Positions 52,291-63,180 of a DNA stretch of 64,000 nt are shown piece after piece. The notes beneath the pieces are model-generated. The model worked only from the letters and a program-made list of their open reading frames with translations. It had not been told where the DNA came from and searched no databases. The position numbers and the translations under genes were made by a program. The first letter of the stretch is position 1; each line of letters starts with the position of its first letter. Source of the DNA: Planococcus versutus (GTDB lineage: Bacteria; Bacillota; Bacilli; Bacillales_A; Planococcaceae); the NCBI RefSeq assembly GCF_001186155.3, contig NZ_CP016540.2, forward strand, positions 1,652,001 through 1,716,000, in the 5' to 3' direction.

Positions 52291-53110
52291 ACAATAACTC
52301 GTGAGCTGTTTTAACCGTTTCGTTGATAAGTGTTTCTGAAATAGCGACGATTTCAGAACTTTCATCAGCCGACTGTAAATGAAATAAAAATTCAATGTTG
52401 CCTTCTCCACCTGTAATAGGTGAAAATGACATATTTTTTATATGAAAACCTGAATCTACAGCGAATTGACCTACTTTACTCAATACATCGCGGTGAATTT
52501 TCGGCTCACGAATAATGCCTTTTTTTCCAACATTTTCTCTGCCTGCTTCAAACTGTGGTTTTACTAATGCAATTACATCGCCATTCGGCACAAGAATTTT
52601 TTTTAACACTGGCAAGATAATGCGCAACGAAATAAATGACACATCAATTGTCGCAAATTCTGGTAAACCTTCTATAAAGTCTTCTGGCTTTGAATGCCTG
52701 AAGTTGACGCGTTCCATCACTGTTACACGCTCATCTTGCCTAATTTTCCATGCCAATTGATTATAGCCGACATCGAGTGCATAACAATGTTTTGCTCCAT
52801 TTTGAAGAGCACAATCTGTAAAACCACCTGTCGATGAGCCTATATCAAGCATCAATTTACCTGTCACAGATAAATCAAACTGTTCTAAAGCTTTTTCTAA
52901 CTTTAATCCGCCTCGACTAACATATTTCAAATCATTGCCTTTCATTTGTAGCAGAGCATCGGTCATAATCTTCTCACCAGGTTTATCCATCCGTTCAGAT
53001 CCTGAATAAATTATTCCTGCCATTATGGCTCTTTTTGCTTTTTCACGTGTTTCGCAAATGCCTTGTTCAACTAACAAGACATCTACACGTTCTTTTTTAG
53101 GTTTGTTCAT
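52289..53110 (-). CDS. yqxC: TlyA-family rRNA methyltransferase (YqxC)
   Basis: The 273-residue protein has an N-terminal S4 RNA-binding domain ([20 protein letters not shown]) and an FtsJ-like SAM-dependent methyltransferase domain with [20 protein letters not shown] and [16 protein letters not shown]. TlyA relatives methylate the 2'-O of rRNA cytidines. It overlaps dxs by 4 bp. The same order occurs in B. subtilis. Confidence 0.93.
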   Translation of the reverse strand: MNKPKKERVDVLLVEQGICETREKAKRAIMAGIIYSGSERMDKPGEKIMTDALLQMKGNDLKYVSRGGLKLEKALEQFDLSVTGKLMLDIGSSTGGFTDCALQNGAKHCYALDVGYNQLAWKIRQDERVTVMERVNFRHSKPEDFIEGLPEFATIDVSFISLRIILPVLKKILVPNGDVIALVKPQFEAGRENVGKKGIIREPKIHRDVLSKVGQFAVDSGFHIKNMSFSPITGGEGNIEFLFHLQSADESSEIVAISETLINETVKTAHELL

Positions 53111-55017
53111 AAAATCGATATACCTGCCTGTATTTTGGAATGTGTCCGCTTTTTAATCACTCGAACTACTTCATCACTGTTTAAGTTAATTTCATCCATT
53201 AACTCAGCAACATCTCCGTGTTCGATAAAGTGATCAGGAATTCCTAAACGATCAATGACCGAACCGCGATACTCTTGTTCTTGAGCAAACTCCAATACAG
53301 CACTACCAAATCCACCTTGTAATACGGCTTCTTCGATTGTCAAAATTGGAATCGCTCTTTTGAAAATCGTGTGTAACATCGCTTTGTCCATTGGTTTTAT
53401 AAAACGAGCATTGACTACTTCTACTGAAATGCCTTGTTCATGTAATTCTTCTGCTGCTTGCATCGCCATTGGAATAGTTGTACCGAAAGTTAAGATTACA
53501 GCATCTGTACCTTTTTTCAATACTTCCCATGAGCCAATAGGCAATGCATGTAGTTCTTCATCCATTGGGACACCTAAGCCATTTCCTCTAGGATAACGTA
53601 GTGCAATTGGACCGCCATTATAATCAATAGCTGTTTTGACCATGTGTTGTCCTTCGTTTTCGTCTTTAGGCATCATGATGACCATATTCGGCAAATGGCG
53701 CAGGAAGGCAATATCAAATACACCTTGATGCGTTTCCCCATCTGCCCCCACTAAACCAGAACGATCAATTCCAATAAATACATTTAAATTTTGTCGACAA
53801 ATATCATGAACCACTTGATCGTAAGCACGTTGCAAAAATGTCGAGTAAATAGCTAAAAATGGTTTCATGTCTTGAGTAGCAAGTCCAGCAGCCATTGTTG
53901 TTGCGTGCTGTTCAGCAATGCCTACATCATACATGCGTTCTGGAAATTCAGAAGCAAAACCTTCAAGTTTTGAACCAACTGGCATTGCAGGCGTAATTGC
54001 TACAATTCGCTCATCCGTACGTGCCAATTTCCGAACTGTTTCTGCGATTAAACCGCTCCAAGAAGGTGCTTTGGATGATGACTTGACTAAATCGCCTGTT
54101 TCCATTTTGTATGGACCTGTGCCATGCCATGTACCAATGATATCTTGTTCTGCTGGTAGAAAGCCTTTGCCTTTTTTCGTCACAACATGCAACAAAACAG
54201 GACCTTTTGTTTTCTTTGCGTAACGTAAATTATCTTCTAATTCCTCTAAATCATGTCCATTAATTGGTCCTAAATAGGTAAAACCCATTTCCTCAAAGAA
54301 CATCCCCGAAACCACCAAATATTTCAATGAGTCTTTTACGCGTTCAGCCGTTGAAGCTAACCGATCACCAACTGCAGGTACTTTTTTCAATAGATATTCC
54401 AAATCGTCTTTAACTTTATTGTATTTTCCAGCTGTTCGCATTCTCCCGAGCATGCTGTGCATAGCACCAACGTTTGGCGCGATCGACATTTCATTGTCGT
54501 TCAGTATAATTGTCATATCGGTTTTAGTATGACCAATATGATTTAATGCTTCAAAAGCCATCCCACCCGTTAACGCACCATCGCCGATAATCGGAATAAT
54601 ATGGTTGCCGGTTTTTTTAATATCACGAGCAGCTGCCATACCCATTGCAGCTGATAGAGACGTTGAACTATGACCTGTTTCCCAGACATCATGTTCACTT
54701 TCATTGCGTTTTGGAAAACCACAAAGCCCTTTGAATTGACGCAATGTATCGAATTGCCCAGCTCTACCGGTAAGAATTTTATGGACATAAGATTGATGTC
54801 CTACATCCCAAATAAATTTATCAGAAGGGCTGTCGAATACTTTATGAAGTGCAATTGTTAGTTCTACAACACCCAGGTTTGGACCAATATGCCCGCCTGT
54901 TCTAGATAAGTTTTCTATTAAAAATCGTCTTATATCTTCACTTAATACTTCAAGCTGTTTCGTGTTCAGCTCTTTTAAGAAAGATGGACTAGTAATCGAC
55001 TGTAGATTCATTGCCAT
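53107..55017 (-). CDS. dxs: 1-deoxy-D-xylulose-5-phosphate synthase
   Basis: The 636-residue thiamine diphosphate enzyme has the [19 protein letters not shown] N-terminal motif ([19 protein letters not shown]), the cofactor motif [20 protein letters not shown] with Asn in [11 protein letters not shown], and a transketolase C-terminal half ([20 protein letters not shown]). It makes the first MEP-pathway intermediate. The start is placed at MAMN (55017) with AAAAGG upstream; a longer frame to 55059 has no support. It overlaps yqxC. Confidence 0.96.
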   Translation of the reverse strand: MAMNLQSITSPSFLKELNTKQLEVLSEDIRRFLIENLSRTGGHIGPNLGVVELTIALHKVFDSPSDKFIWDVGHQSYVHKILTGRAGQFDTLRQFKGLCGFPKRNESEHDVWETGHSSTSLSAAMGMAAARDIKKTGNHIIPIIGDGALTGGMAFEALNHIGHTKTDMTIILNDNEMSIAPNVGAMHSMLGRMRTAGKYNKVKDDLEYLLKKVPAVGDRLASTAERVKDSLKYLVVSGMFFEEMGFTYLGPINGHDLEELEDNLRYAKKTKGPVLLHVVTKKGKGFLPAEQDIIGTWHGTGPYKMETGDLVKSSSKAPSWSGLIAETVRKLARTDERIVAITPAMPVGSKLEGFASEFPERMYDVGIAEQHATTMAAGLATQDMKPFLAIYSTFLQRAYDQVVHDICRQNLNVFIGIDRSGLVGADGETHQGVFDIAFLRHLPNMVIMMPKDENEGQHMVKTAIDYNGGPIALRYPRGNGLGVPMDEELHALPIGSWEVLKKGTDAVILTFGTTIPMAMQAAEELHEQGISVEVVNARFIKPMDKAMLHTIFKRAIPILTIEEAVLQGGFGSAVLEFAQEQEYRGSVIDRLGIPDHFIEHGDVAELMDEINLNSDEVVRVIKKRTHSKIQAGISIL

Positions 55018-55103
55018 CACGCACCTTTTATAAAATTTTCCTTCAGACTGTCTGTTCATATTATATCAGTCTACAGCGATTGTACAAATCAGAGCCTTAA
55101 AAA

Positions 55104-55985
55104 TCAGCTTTTTCTTTGAACAATTAATTGCGTTAGTTGCACTAACAGTGTTTTTTCACCTTTTAATTTCTCAAGAGCATTTACAGCTTCAGCTGCGTGA
55201 AAATTTAATTTTTCTTTTGCTTTTGGTAAAGTCAGTAAACTTGGATATGTGCTTTTCTCACTAGACTCATCTTTACCAGCTGTTTTGCCAAGTTCCTCAG
55301 ATGTTCCAGTAATGTCTAAAATATCGTCTTGAATTTGGAACGCCAGTCCAAGGTGTTGACCAAATTGACTAAGCGCTATAATTTCTTCATCTGAAGCTTG
55401 CGCTAAAATACCACCTGCTAAAATGCTATACGTTAATAAAGCACCTGTTTTTAAGCGATGCACTTGTTCTAATTCTTCAAGTGTTAATTGTTTTTCTTCG
55501 CCTTCAATATCAAGTACTTGTCCACCAACCATTCCTTCGGCACCTGCTGAGACACTCATTAAATCAATTAAACGAACTTTGTCGTCACTAGATACTTCTT
55601 GGAGACGTGCCACAATCCCAAAGCTATACGTTAATAATGCATCACCTGCGAGAATGGCAACGGCTTCTCCAAATACTTTGTGATTGGTCGGCATGCCACG
55701 ACGCAAATCGTCATCATCCATACTTGGTAAGTCATCGTGAATCAAAGAATACGTATGAATCATTTCAATTGCCGCTGCTACTTTCAACGCTTCAGGATGT
55801 TCTTTGTCACTTAATTCATGAAGAACTGCCAACAGCAAAATAGGACGGATTCGTTTTCCACCGGCTTGTAGCGAGTAATGCATCGATTCTTTTAATGAAT
55901 CGGGTATCGATAAAGACAAAATCAATTGGGCCATTTCCTGTTGAATTAACGGTTCATAGTAAGTACGAAATTTAATTAGATTCAT
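55104..55985 (-). CDS. ispA: Farnesyl diphosphate synthase
   Basis: The 293-residue polyprenyl synthase has both Asp-rich motifs: IHDDLPSMDDDDLRRGMPTN (about residue 82) and AFQIQDDILDITGTSEELGK (about residue 223), and GGKRIRPILLLA near the N-terminus. It condenses IPP with DMAPP and geranyl diphosphate. It overlaps xseB by 4 bp and precedes dxs, its pathway partner. Confidence 0.96.
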   Translation of the reverse strand: MNLIKFRTYYEPLIQQEMAQLILSLSIPDSLKESMHYSLQAGGKRIRPILLLAVLHELSDKEHPEALKVAAAIEMIHTYSLIHDDLPSMDDDDLRRGMPTNHKVFGEAVAILAGDALLTYSFGIVARLQEVSSDDKVRLIDLMSVSAGAEGMVGGQVLDIEGEEKQLTLEELEQVHRLKTGALLTYSILAGGILAQASDEEIIALSQFGQHLGLAFQIQDDILDITGTSEELGKTAGKDESSEKSTYPSLLTLPKAKEKLNFHAAEAVNALEKLKGEKTLLVQLTQLIVQRKS

Positions 55986-56218
55986 TTAGCATTCCCATCC
56001 ATTTCTATATCAGCTGGAACTTCTTTGCCGTCTTTCATCATTGTAACCAATTGACTTTCAGCATTTTGTAATTTAGTATGGCAAACTTTTGAAAGTTCCA
56101 TGCCTTTTTGATAAAGTGTCAACGCTTGTTCAAGTGGAACGTCTCCTTGTTCGAGTTGACGAACGATTTCTTCTAGTTGCTCCATTGCATCATTAAACAT
56201 GATTTTCTTTTCAGACAC
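55982..56218 (-). CDS. xseB: Exonuclease VII small subunit
   Basis: The small helical protein matches XseB: NDAMEQLEEIVRQLEQGDVP and LEQALTLYQKGMELSKVCHT. It binds XseA to form exonuclease VII, which degrades single-stranded DNA. The GTG at 56218 overlaps the xseA stop and has AAAGGAG at good distance; an ATG at 56227 lies in that site. It overlaps ispA at its 3' end. Confidence 0.93.
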   Translation of the reverse strand: MSEKKIMFNDAMEQLEEIVRQLEQGDVPLEQALTLYQKGMELSKVCHTKLQNAESQLVTMMKDGKEVPADIEMDGNAK

Positions 56219-57572
56219 TGTTCTCATCTCCTTTTACTACTGCATTTACTTGATCAACTGTTGCTTGAATCGTACCATCTTGCATTGCTACCGTGAGCTG
56301 ATCACCTATTTTGATATTCTTCACACTTTTAACAACCGTTTCTTCAATATATGGAATCGAATAGCCACGGTCCATAATTTTTAAAGGACTCAGTGCATCT
56401 AATGTCCGAATTGCAGATGATAACTGCTGGGATTGGTTTTTTAGCAATTGATCCAGTTGATAATCGAGTCTTCTGCCTAGTTCTATAACTTGAATTTTTG
56501 ATTGATGAATTTGTTGAAGTGGCGATCGTGATTTCAAGCGATTTTCAAGTGTTTGATAATATTCTTTTGAACGATTTAACTGCTGCAATGATTCGCGTTG
56601 CAACGATTCTGTCGCTCGCTCAACTCGCTCCGTAAATGGTCTGTATAACCGTTCTGGATAAGCCAAAGGGAATGATGTGGTCAAGCGATTTAAGAGTTGC
56701 TTTTGCTGACTAATTGTTCCTGAAGCTGTTCGGTACATAAGGCTTCTGTAACTCGCTATGCGCTCTAACAACTCTGTCTGACTAGGAACAGCAAGTTCCG
56801 CCGCAGCAGTTGGTGTAGCTGCACGCAAATCTGAAACAAAGTCAGCAATCGTCGTATCGGTTTCGTGACCGATTGCAGAAATAACTGGAATAACAGAACT
56901 GAATATAACACGTGCGACTGCTTCGTCATTAAAAGCCCATAAATCTTCAATAGATCCTCCACCACGTCCGACAATCAATACATCGAAATCCTTTTTATTG
57001 GCAGCTTGAATCGATTGGACAATCGATTGAACAGCACCTGTTCCCTGAACGAGTGTGGGGTACAACACAACATCAGCTAATGGATAACGACGGTGTAATG
57101 TAATAATAATGTCGCGCACTGCTGCACCCGTTTGCGCCGTTACCACCGCAATTTTTCGGGGGAAACGTGGCAACAATTTCTTATGTGAAGCATGAAAGAG
57201 TCCTTCTTTTGATAGTTTTTCTTTTAATTGTTCAAAGGCCAAGTAATAATCGCCAATGCCATCAATTTGCATTGACTGTGCGTATAGTTGATATTGACCA
57301 GAGGCCTCATAAACCGTGACATCTCCTCTAATCAATACGGTCATGCCACTTTCCGGTTTGAATTTGACGGATTTAGCACTTGCTGAAAACATAACCCCTG
57401 GCAACCGTGCAGCATTATCTTTTAAAGTGAAATAAATATGTCCACTTGTATGAATTTTAACGTTCGATAACTCGCCTTTTACATAGACATCGCGGAGATG
57501 AGGATCGGCGTCAAACTTCTTTTTTATGTATTTGGTCAAAGCTTTAACACTTAAGTACGGGTCGGCCGACAT
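56211..57572 (-). CDS. xseA: Exonuclease VII large subunit
   Basis: The 453-residue protein begins with an OB fold (VKALTKYIKKKFDADPHLRD; VMFSASAKSVKFKPESGMTV) and then has the catalytic domain with VVTAQTGAAVRDIIITLHRR and VGRGGGSIEDLWAFNDEAVA, followed by a coiled-coil region. It cuts single-stranded DNA from both ends. It overlaps xseB and is 65 bp downstream of folD. Confidence 0.95.
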   Translation of the reverse strand: MSADPYLSVKALTKYIKKKFDADPHLRDVYVKGELSNVKIHTSGHIYFTLKDNAARLPGVMFSASAKSVKFKPESGMTVLIRGDVTVYEASGQYQLYAQSMQIDGIGDYYLAFEQLKEKLSKEGLFHASHKKLLPRFPRKIAVVTAQTGAAVRDIIITLHRRYPLADVVLYPTLVQGTGAVQSIVQSIQAANKKDFDVLIVGRGGGSIEDLWAFNDEAVARVIFSSVIPVISAIGHETDTTIADFVSDLRAATPTAAAELAVPSQTELLERIASYRSLMYRTASGTISQQKQLLNRLTTSFPLAYPERLYRPFTERVERATESLQRESLQQLNRSKEYYQTLENRLKSRSPLQQIHQSKIQVIELGRRLDYQLDQLLKNQSQQLSSAIRTLDALSPLKIMDRGYSIPYIEETVVKSVKNIKIGDQLTVAMQDGTIQATVDQVNAVVKGDENSV

Positions 57573-57637
57573 ATTTTCAACCCCTATCTATGAATTTAAA
57601 AAGCTGTTTTTCAATAGAAAAACAGCCCTATTACTTT

Positions 57638-58516
57638 TTATTTTACATACTTACTGTTGTTTTGTCTTTGCAGATCCTTTTCAGCTGATTGTACTGTATT
57701 TCCCATAAGCATAGCAATAGTCATGGGACCCACTCCACCTGGAACTGGTGTTACAAAACTAGCTGTTTCTTGAACGTCTTGAAAATCTACATCTCCACAA
57801 AGTTTACCGTTTTCATCTCGATTCATTCCAACATCGATAATAACGGCTCCTGACTTAACATACGTATGATCAATAAATTTAGCTCGACCAATCGCAGCGA
57901 TTAAAATATCTGCCTGCTTTGTAAAGCTTGCTAAATCGTTTGTTTTGGAATGACAGTATGTAACCGTCGCATCTTTTTGAAGCAATAACTGACCGATTGG
58001 CTTACCAACAATATTGCTGCGTCCGATGACAACCGCATGTTTACCTGCGAGATCGATTTCGTAATTAGAAAGTAACTCCATAATGCCATGTGGTGTACAT
58101 GGCAAAAAAGCTTCCTTGCCAATCATCATGTTGCCAACAGAAATCGGATGAAAGCCATCTACGTCTTTATCCGGACTAATCGCTGATATCACTTTGAATT
58201 CATCAATTTGTTTTGGCAAAGGCAATTGTACAAGTATCCCGTGAATTTCTGGATCAGTATTCAATTCTTCAATTTTTGAAAGTAACTCCTGTTCAGTCAA
58301 TGTGTCCGGATATTGATGAAGATCCGAACGCATCCCTAGTGCTTCACAAGTCTTTTTTTTATTTTTTACATATGTAAGAGAAGCGGAGTTTTCTCCAACT
58401 AACACAACGGCAAGCCCTGGTATGATTTCTTGTTGCGCCAATTTTTCCACACGCTCTTTTACTTGAATTTTTATTTTTTGGCTTACGGCTTTTCCATCAA
58501 TCAATTTTGCAGTCAT
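57638..58516 (-). CDS. folD: Bifunctional methylenetetrahydrofolate dehydrogenase/cyclohydrolase
   Basis: The 292-residue enzyme has the FolD catalytic stretch [20 protein letters not shown] with Tyr and Lys, [20 protein letters not shown], and the NADP site [20 protein letters not shown]. The C-terminal [18 protein letters not shown] is conserved. It interconverts one-carbon folates. It lies 14 bp after nusB. Confidence 0.97.
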   Translation of the reverse strand: MTAKLIDGKAVSQKIKIQVKERVEKLAQQEIIPGLAVVLVGENSASLTYVKNKKKTCEALGMRSDLHQYPDTLTEQELLSKIEELNTDPEIHGILVQLPLPKQIDEFKVISAISPDKDVDGFHPISVGNMMIGKEAFLPCTPHGIMELLSNYEIDLAGKHAVVIGRSNIVGKPIGQLLLQKDATVTYCHSKTNDLASFTKQADILIAAIGRAKFIDHTYVKSGAVIIDVGMNRDENGKLCGDVDFQDVQETASFVTPVPGGVGPMTIAMLMGNTVQSAEKDLQRQNNSKYVK

Positions 58517-58530
58517 GTTAACTCCTCCAA

Positions 58531-58920
58531 TTAATTTGCTGTTTCGTCGGTAAATTTTGAAAGAACACCATTAACAAACCGACTCGATTTATCGTCTCCA
58601 AAAGTTTTGCAAAGTTCAATAGCTTCGTTCATGACGACGCGTGCTGGTGCATCTTCCATATAATCTAGTTCAAAAATGGCCATGCGAAGAATCGTACGTT
58701 CAACTTTTGGCAAGCGTTCTAATGACCAGTTTTCTAAATGACCTACTAGCTTTTCATCAATTGTAGCCATATTTGTATAAGTGCCTTGAACTAATAAATC
58801 ATAAAAATGATCATTTTCTCCTGCCATCACATGGTCCATTGCTTCATCAATTGTCAATTCAGTACCTTCTAATTGAAATAAGGTCTGAAGCGCTTTTTCT
58901 CGTGCTTCGTGTCGTTTCAT
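58531..58920 (-). CDS. nusB: Transcription antitermination factor NusB
   Basis: The 129-residue all-helical protein has [20 protein letters not shown] at its N-terminus and [20 protein letters not shown] with FVNGVLSKF near its end. It binds boxA of rRNA leader RNA with NusE. A terminator separates it from yqhY upstream, so it probably has its own promoter in the 189-bp gap. Confidence 0.96.
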   Translation of the reverse strand: MKRHEAREKALQTLFQLEGTELTIDEAMDHVMAGENDHFYDLLVQGTYTNMATIDEKLVGHLENWSLERLPKVERTILRMAIFELDYMEDAPARVVMNEAIELCKTFGDDKSSRFVNGVLSKFTDETAN

Positions 58921-59059
58921 TGTATATCCGGTCTCCTTTTCACAGCTAGTTGTCCCTTATTATACAGGTATTCGGTCTGAACTTCCATGTTTGAAATGTT
59001 CGGTCAATAGCATATAACACAATGTCTCTTGCAGCAAAGTTCTAAGATTTGCGAATCAA

Positions 59060-59110
59060 AACAAGCAAGGCTGCCTCAAACCTAAAAGGTCTTTTGGCAG
59101 CCTTGCTGTT
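59060..59110 (-). terminator. Terminator of the accB-accC-yqhY operon
   Basis: AGCAAGGCTGCC and GGCAGCCTTGCT pair perfectly around a loop of about 20 nt. On the - strand TTGTTTTG follows. It begins at the yqhY stop codon. Confidence 0.85.
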
Positions 59111-59505
59111 TACTCTGTGGGTTTAGGTTCGAAATTGACGCCTGTAATATGAACATTAACTTCTTGAGTTTGAAGTGAGGTCATATTTTCAAGCGTTTGA
59201 CGAACTTGTTCTTGAATTTTTAACGCGGTCTTGGGAATCGACACACCATAATCGATGACACAATAAACATCAATGGCTAACCCTTCTTCAGATAATTCGG
59301 TTTTGATGCCTTTGCCATGAACCTTTTTTCCTAAACGTTCAACAACATCCGAAGCAAAGTTACCACGCATGCTCGCAACGCCTGCGATGTCTGTTGCTGC
59401 AATACTAGCGATAATTTCCAATACTTCTGGGGCTACTTCAATATTACCTAAATCTTGTGCACCGTGAGACTTCATCCGTACGTAAGGTGCTGTTTTTTCT
59501 ACCAT
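59110..59505 (-). CDS. yqhY: Asp23/YqhY family protein
   Basis: The 131-residue protein matches DUF322/Asp23: NIEVAPEVLEIIASIAATDI near the N-terminus and VDVYCVIDYGVSIPKTALKI in the middle. In Bacillus YqhY is encoded with accB-accC and affects acetyl-CoA carboxylase activity. It lies 15 bp after accC, consistent with that role. Confidence 0.93.
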   Translation of the reverse strand: MVEKTAPYVRMKSHGAQDLGNIEVAPEVLEIIASIAATDIAGVASMRGNFASDVVERLGKKVHGKGIKTELSEEGLAIDVYCVIDYGVSIPKTALKIQEQVRQTLENMTSLQTQEVNVHITGVNFEPKPTE

Positions 59506-59520
59506 TTGAGAAGCTCCTCC

Positions 59521-60878
59521 TTAAGATCCCAGTACATCGTATTTTTCAAGGAATTTCGTATTAAATTCTCCTGATTTAAATACTTCGTGATCCATTAGTT
59601 TTGAATGGAATGGAATCGTTGTGAACACGCCTTCGATTACAAACTCGTCTAATGCTCGTTTCATTTTTGCAACTGCTTCTTCGCGAGTGTCTGCAAATGT
59701 AATGAGTTTAGCGACCATAGAATCATAATACGGTGGAATCGTATAGCCCGAATACATAGCAGAATCGATTCTAACGCCCATGCCCCTGGAGGCAAGTACA
59801 TATCTACTCTTCCTGCTGAAGGCATAAAATTTTTAGCAGGATTTTCCGCATTAATACGGCATTCAATCGACCAACCTTTAAAAGTAACATCTTCTTGTTT
59901 GTAGGCTAAGGTTTCACCAGATGCAACTTTCAATTGTTGCTGGATCAAATCTATTCCTGTAATCATTTCTGTTACGGGATGTTCTACTTGAATACGCGTA
60001 TTCATTTCCATAAAGTAAAATTTTTGATTGACTGCGTCAAAAATAAATTCTACAGTACCTGCTCCGCGGTAGTCAACAGCTATCGCTGCTTTAACTGCAG
60101 CATCGCCCATTTCTGCACGTAATTCAGGAGACAGCGCCGGCGATGGTGCTTCTTCAACCAATTTTTGCATACGTCGCTGAATCGAGCAATCACGCTCTCC
60201 TAAATGAATAGCATTGCCATAAGAATCAGCAAGCACTTGGATTTCGATATGACGGAAATCTTCAATGAATTTCTCAATATAAACGCCAGGATTTCCAAAA
60301 GCTGCAGCCGCTTCTTTTTGCGTCATTTTCAGACCCGTGACGAAATCCTCACGCGTTCGCGCCACACGAATTCCTTTACCGCCACCACCTGCAGTAGCTT
60401 TGATAATGACTGGGAAGCCAATTTCATCAGCAATACGCAAGCCGTCTTCTTCACTTTCCACAATGCCAGTAGAACCCGGCACGACTGGAACACCTGCTTT
60501 GCGCATTGTTTCACGCGCAACGTCTTTAGTACCCATACGGGAAATCGCATCTGCAGTCGGCCCGATAAACATCATGTCACACGCTTCGCAAAGCTCAGCA
60601 AAACTAGCATTTTCAGCCAAAAACCCATAACCAGGATGAATCCCATCACAATTTGTCAGTTTCGCAACTGACATGATATTCGAAAAATTTAAATAGCTGT
60701 CTTTTGATAATTTTGGACCGATACAATACGCTTCATCGGCAAGTTCTACATGTAGCGCTTCTTTATCTGCCTCTGAATAAACCGCTACTGTTTCGATGCC
60801 CATTTCTTTACAAGCACGGATAATCCGAACCGCGATTTCTCCACGGTTTGCAATCAATACTTTTTTCATCGTTTTCAT
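59521..60878 (-). pseudogene. accC: Biotin carboxylase AccC with apparent one-base frameshift
   Basis: The first frame (60878 down) encodes a typical biotin carboxylase: [23 protein letters not shown]-grasp motif [20 protein letters not shown], and [20 protein letters not shown]. It continues to about residue 365 ([12 protein letters not shown]). It then loses homology. The remaining C-terminus ([20 protein letters not shown] onwards) is in the next frame from 59781 to 59521. Adding one G in the GGGG run at 59783-59786 restores PPGGMGVRID and a normal length. accC is normally essential, so a sequencing error or a recent indel is more likely than true loss. Confidence 0.9.
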
Positions 60879-60895
60879 GGCTATCTCTCCTTTCC

Positions 60896-61405
60896 TCAGT
60901 TTGCTTTCACGAGGAATAAAGGCTGTCCATACTCAACAAGCTGTCCATCTTTTACAAGAATTTCAGCAATTTCCCCATCCACTTCTGCTTCAATTTCATT
61001 GAACAATTTCATTGCCTCAACAATTGAGACGATTTGGTCTGCAGTAACTTTCGTGCCGACTTGCACGTAAGCCGCTTCGTCTGGAGATGGCGATTCATAG
61101 AATGTCCCGACCATTGGTGATAAAATTTTGTGATAGTCAGAATCAGCGCCAGGTAGATCTGCTGTTTGTTCTTCAATTACCGGTTTTATTAGTTCTGTTT
61201 CTTTAGCCGGTTTTGTTGTCGGCATTTCTTCAGCATTAGCAAATTGTGGCTCTTGAATAGCCGTTTGACTTGGCTGCTGAGCATTTCCTAATCCATTTTT
61301 CTTCATTTTCACTTTAACGCCTTCGTACTCATAAGAGAATTCATCGATAGACGACCCATCTACTAATTTAATGATTTCACGGATTTCTTGAATTTTCATA
61401 TCCAT
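60896..61405 (-). CDS. accB: Biotin carboxyl carrier protein of acetyl-CoA carboxylase
   Basis: The 169-residue protein has an N-terminal helical part ([20 protein letters not shown]), a Pro/Ala/Glu-rich linker, and a biotinyl domain with the biotinylated Lys in [20 protein letters not shown]. It carries CO2 between AccC and the carboxyltransferase. It is 17 bp upstream of accC. In B. subtilis the spoIIIA operon lies between efp and accB; here only 121 bp do. Confidence 0.97.
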   Translation of the reverse strand: MDMKIQEIREIIKLVDGSSIDEFSYEYEGVKVKMKKNGLGNAQQPSQTAIQEPQFANAEEMPTTKPAKETELIKPVIEEQTADLPGADSDYHKILSPMVGTFYESPSPDEAAYVQVGTKVTADQIVSIVEAMKLFNEIEAEVDGEIAEILVKDGQLVEYGQPLFLVKAN

Positions 61406-61489
61406 CCTTCTTTCTGATTATGTATTTAACTAATGTCTCTTCTATTTTAGACTTATTCCAACAACTTTGAAATAGATAATCTGAATTTC

Positions 61490-61518
61490 TAAAAAAAGAC
61501 CTCTATATTTAGAGGTCT
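61490..61518 (-). terminator. Terminator after efp
   Basis: AGACCTCTA and TAGAGGTCT form a perfect stem with a 4-nt loop. On the - strand seven T residues follow. It lies 8 bp past the efp stop and ends the aroQ-yqhT-efp transcript. Confidence 0.92.
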
Positions 61519-61526
61519 AGAGGGTT

Positions 61527-62087
61527 TTAATGAGCTCTTGAAACATATGAAGAGTCAGTTGTGTTGATGATTAATCGATCGCCTTCGTTAATAAAAAATG
61601 GCACTTGTACAGTTAAACCTGTTGTCAGTTTTGCTGGTTTTGAACCACCACTTGCTGTATCGCCTTTAATACCTGGGTCTGTTTCAGCCACTTCTAAAAC
61701 CACCGTGTTTGGCAATTCCACACCTAATACTTCACCTTGAAACTGAATCACTTGAACTTCCATATTCTCTTGTAGGAATTTTAACTCGTGTTCAATGTTT
61801 TTCTCAGGCAATTCAATTTGATCGTATGTTTCTGAATCCATAAATGCATGCATATCACCATTAGCATATAAGTATTGCATTTTGCTGTTGTCAATTTGTG
61901 CTTTTGCAACTTTTTCTCCTGCGCGGAATGTCTTTTCAGTAACACTCCCAGTACGTAAATTACGTAGTTTTGAGCGCACAAACGCTGCACCTTTGCCTGG
62001 TTTTACATGTTGGAATTCCATAACACGCCAAATTCCGCCGTCTACTTCAATGGTGACACCTGTCTTAAAATCGTTTACTGAAATCAT
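61527..62087 (-). CDS. efp: Translation elongation factor P
   Basis: The 186-residue protein has the KOW-like N-terminal domain with the tip Lys in [20 protein letters not shown] (about residue 32), and two OB folds ending in [21 protein letters not shown] relieves ribosome stalling at polyproline. The ATG follows AACGGAGGAACTACT. It lies 17 bp after yqhT. Confidence 0.97.
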   Translation of the reverse strand: MISVNDFKTGVTIEVDGGIWRVMEFQHVKPGKGAAFVRSKLRNLRTGSVTEKTFRAGEKVAKAQIDNSKMQYLYANGDMHAFMDSETYDQIELPEKNIEHELKFLQENMEVQVIQFQGEVLGVELPNTVVLEVAETDPGIKGDTASGGSKPAKLTTGLTVQVPFFINEGDRLIINTTDSSYVSRAH

Positions 62088-62104
62088 AGTAGTTCCTCCG
62101 TTTG

Positions 62105-63172
62105 TTATAAAATGCGTAGCTCTTTTGTGGAGTTAGTCAACCGTTCATTTCCTGACTCGGTTATCAGTATATCATCTTCAATGCGCACTCCGCCAATTCC
62201 CGGTAGATAAATTCCCGGTTCTACTGTTACCGCCATTCCCTGCTCTAAAATCGTTTCTGATTTAAAAGACAAACCTGGACTCTCGTGCACTTCTAAACCG
62301 ATGCCGTGACCTGTCGAATGACCAAATGCATCGCCGTATCCTTTAGACTTGATATAATCACGCGCAATGGCATCTGCTTCGATTCCACTCATTCCTGGTC
62401 CGATCTTTTCAACGCCTAATTCTTGCGCCTTTAAGACAACATTATAAATTTCTTTCATTTTTTCTGAAGGTTCTCCAACAGCAACTGTGCGCGTGATATC
62501 TGAAATGTAGCCATTGTAAAGCGCACCAAAATCAAGCGTGATCATGTCGCCTTGTTCAATCACTTTATCCGATGCCACACCATGAGGAAATGCCGAACGA
62601 AGTCCTGAAGCCACAATAATATCAAAACTAGATGAAGTCGCACCTTGTTGTCTCATAAAAAACTCTAACTCGTTAGAAACTTCAAGCTCGGTAACACCAG
62701 CGCGAATAAACCCGCAAATGTGTTCAAATGCATCGTCCGCAATTTTGGCTGCGGCTTTTAACACAGACACCTCTTCTGGTGTTTTAACCATTCGAAGCTT
62801 TTCAATCAAATCGCTAATGGGTTCGAATTTTACATCTACTTTTTCTTTATAGGACATAACTGTTGAATACGTCATATAATCTTGTTCAAAAGCAAGTGTT
62901 TCGATTCCCCTCGATTGGACTGTTTTGATTACTTCATCCATTAGGTTTTTTTTCGCTTGAACTACTTTAAATTCTTTAACTTGCTCATTTGCTTGTTCGG
63001 TATAGCGAAAATCAGTAATAAAAACAGCTTCTTTCTTAGTGACAAGTGCCAGTCCTGCTGTTCCTGTAAATTCTGTAATGTACCTCAAATTATAAGGACT
63101 CGTGACGAGCACCGCTCCTACGTTTCTTTTTTCCATTTCAGCACGTAATTTTTGAAGTTTCACTGTATCCAT
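62105..63172 (-). CDS. yqhT: Xaa-Pro aminopeptidase family metallopeptidase (YqhT)
   Basis: The 355-residue M24 peptidase has an N-terminal creatinase-like domain and a C-terminal pita-bread fold with [20 protein letters not shown] (two metal Asp), [20 protein letters not shown] (metal His) and [20 protein letters not shown] (metal Glu pair). It should release N-terminal residues before Pro. It lies between aroQ and efp, the usual Bacillales order. Confidence 0.94.
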   Translation of the reverse strand: MDTVKLQKLRAEMEKRNVGAVLVTSPYNLRYITEFTGTAGLALVTKKEAVFITDFRYTEQANEQVKEFKVVQAKKNLMDEVIKTVQSRGIETLAFEQDYMTYSTVMSYKEKVDVKFEPISDLIEKLRMVKTPEEVSVLKAAAKIADDAFEHICGFIRAGVTELEVSNELEFFMRQQGATSSSFDIIVASGLRSAFPHGVASDKVIEQGDMITLDFGALYNGYISDITRTVAVGEPSEKMKEIYNVVLKAQELGVEKIGPGMSGIEADAIARDYIKSKGYGDAFGHSTGHGIGLEVHESPGLSFKSETILEQGMAVTVEPGIYLPGIGGVRIEDDILITESGNERLTNSTKELRIL

Positions 63173-63180
63173 CCTCTCTG

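Noticed and set aside
59780..59790. Programmed ribosomal frameshift in accC
   Set aside because: There is no X-XXY-YYZ heptamer, and re-pairing after GGG would need an AGG match; a homopolymer indel explains the data better.
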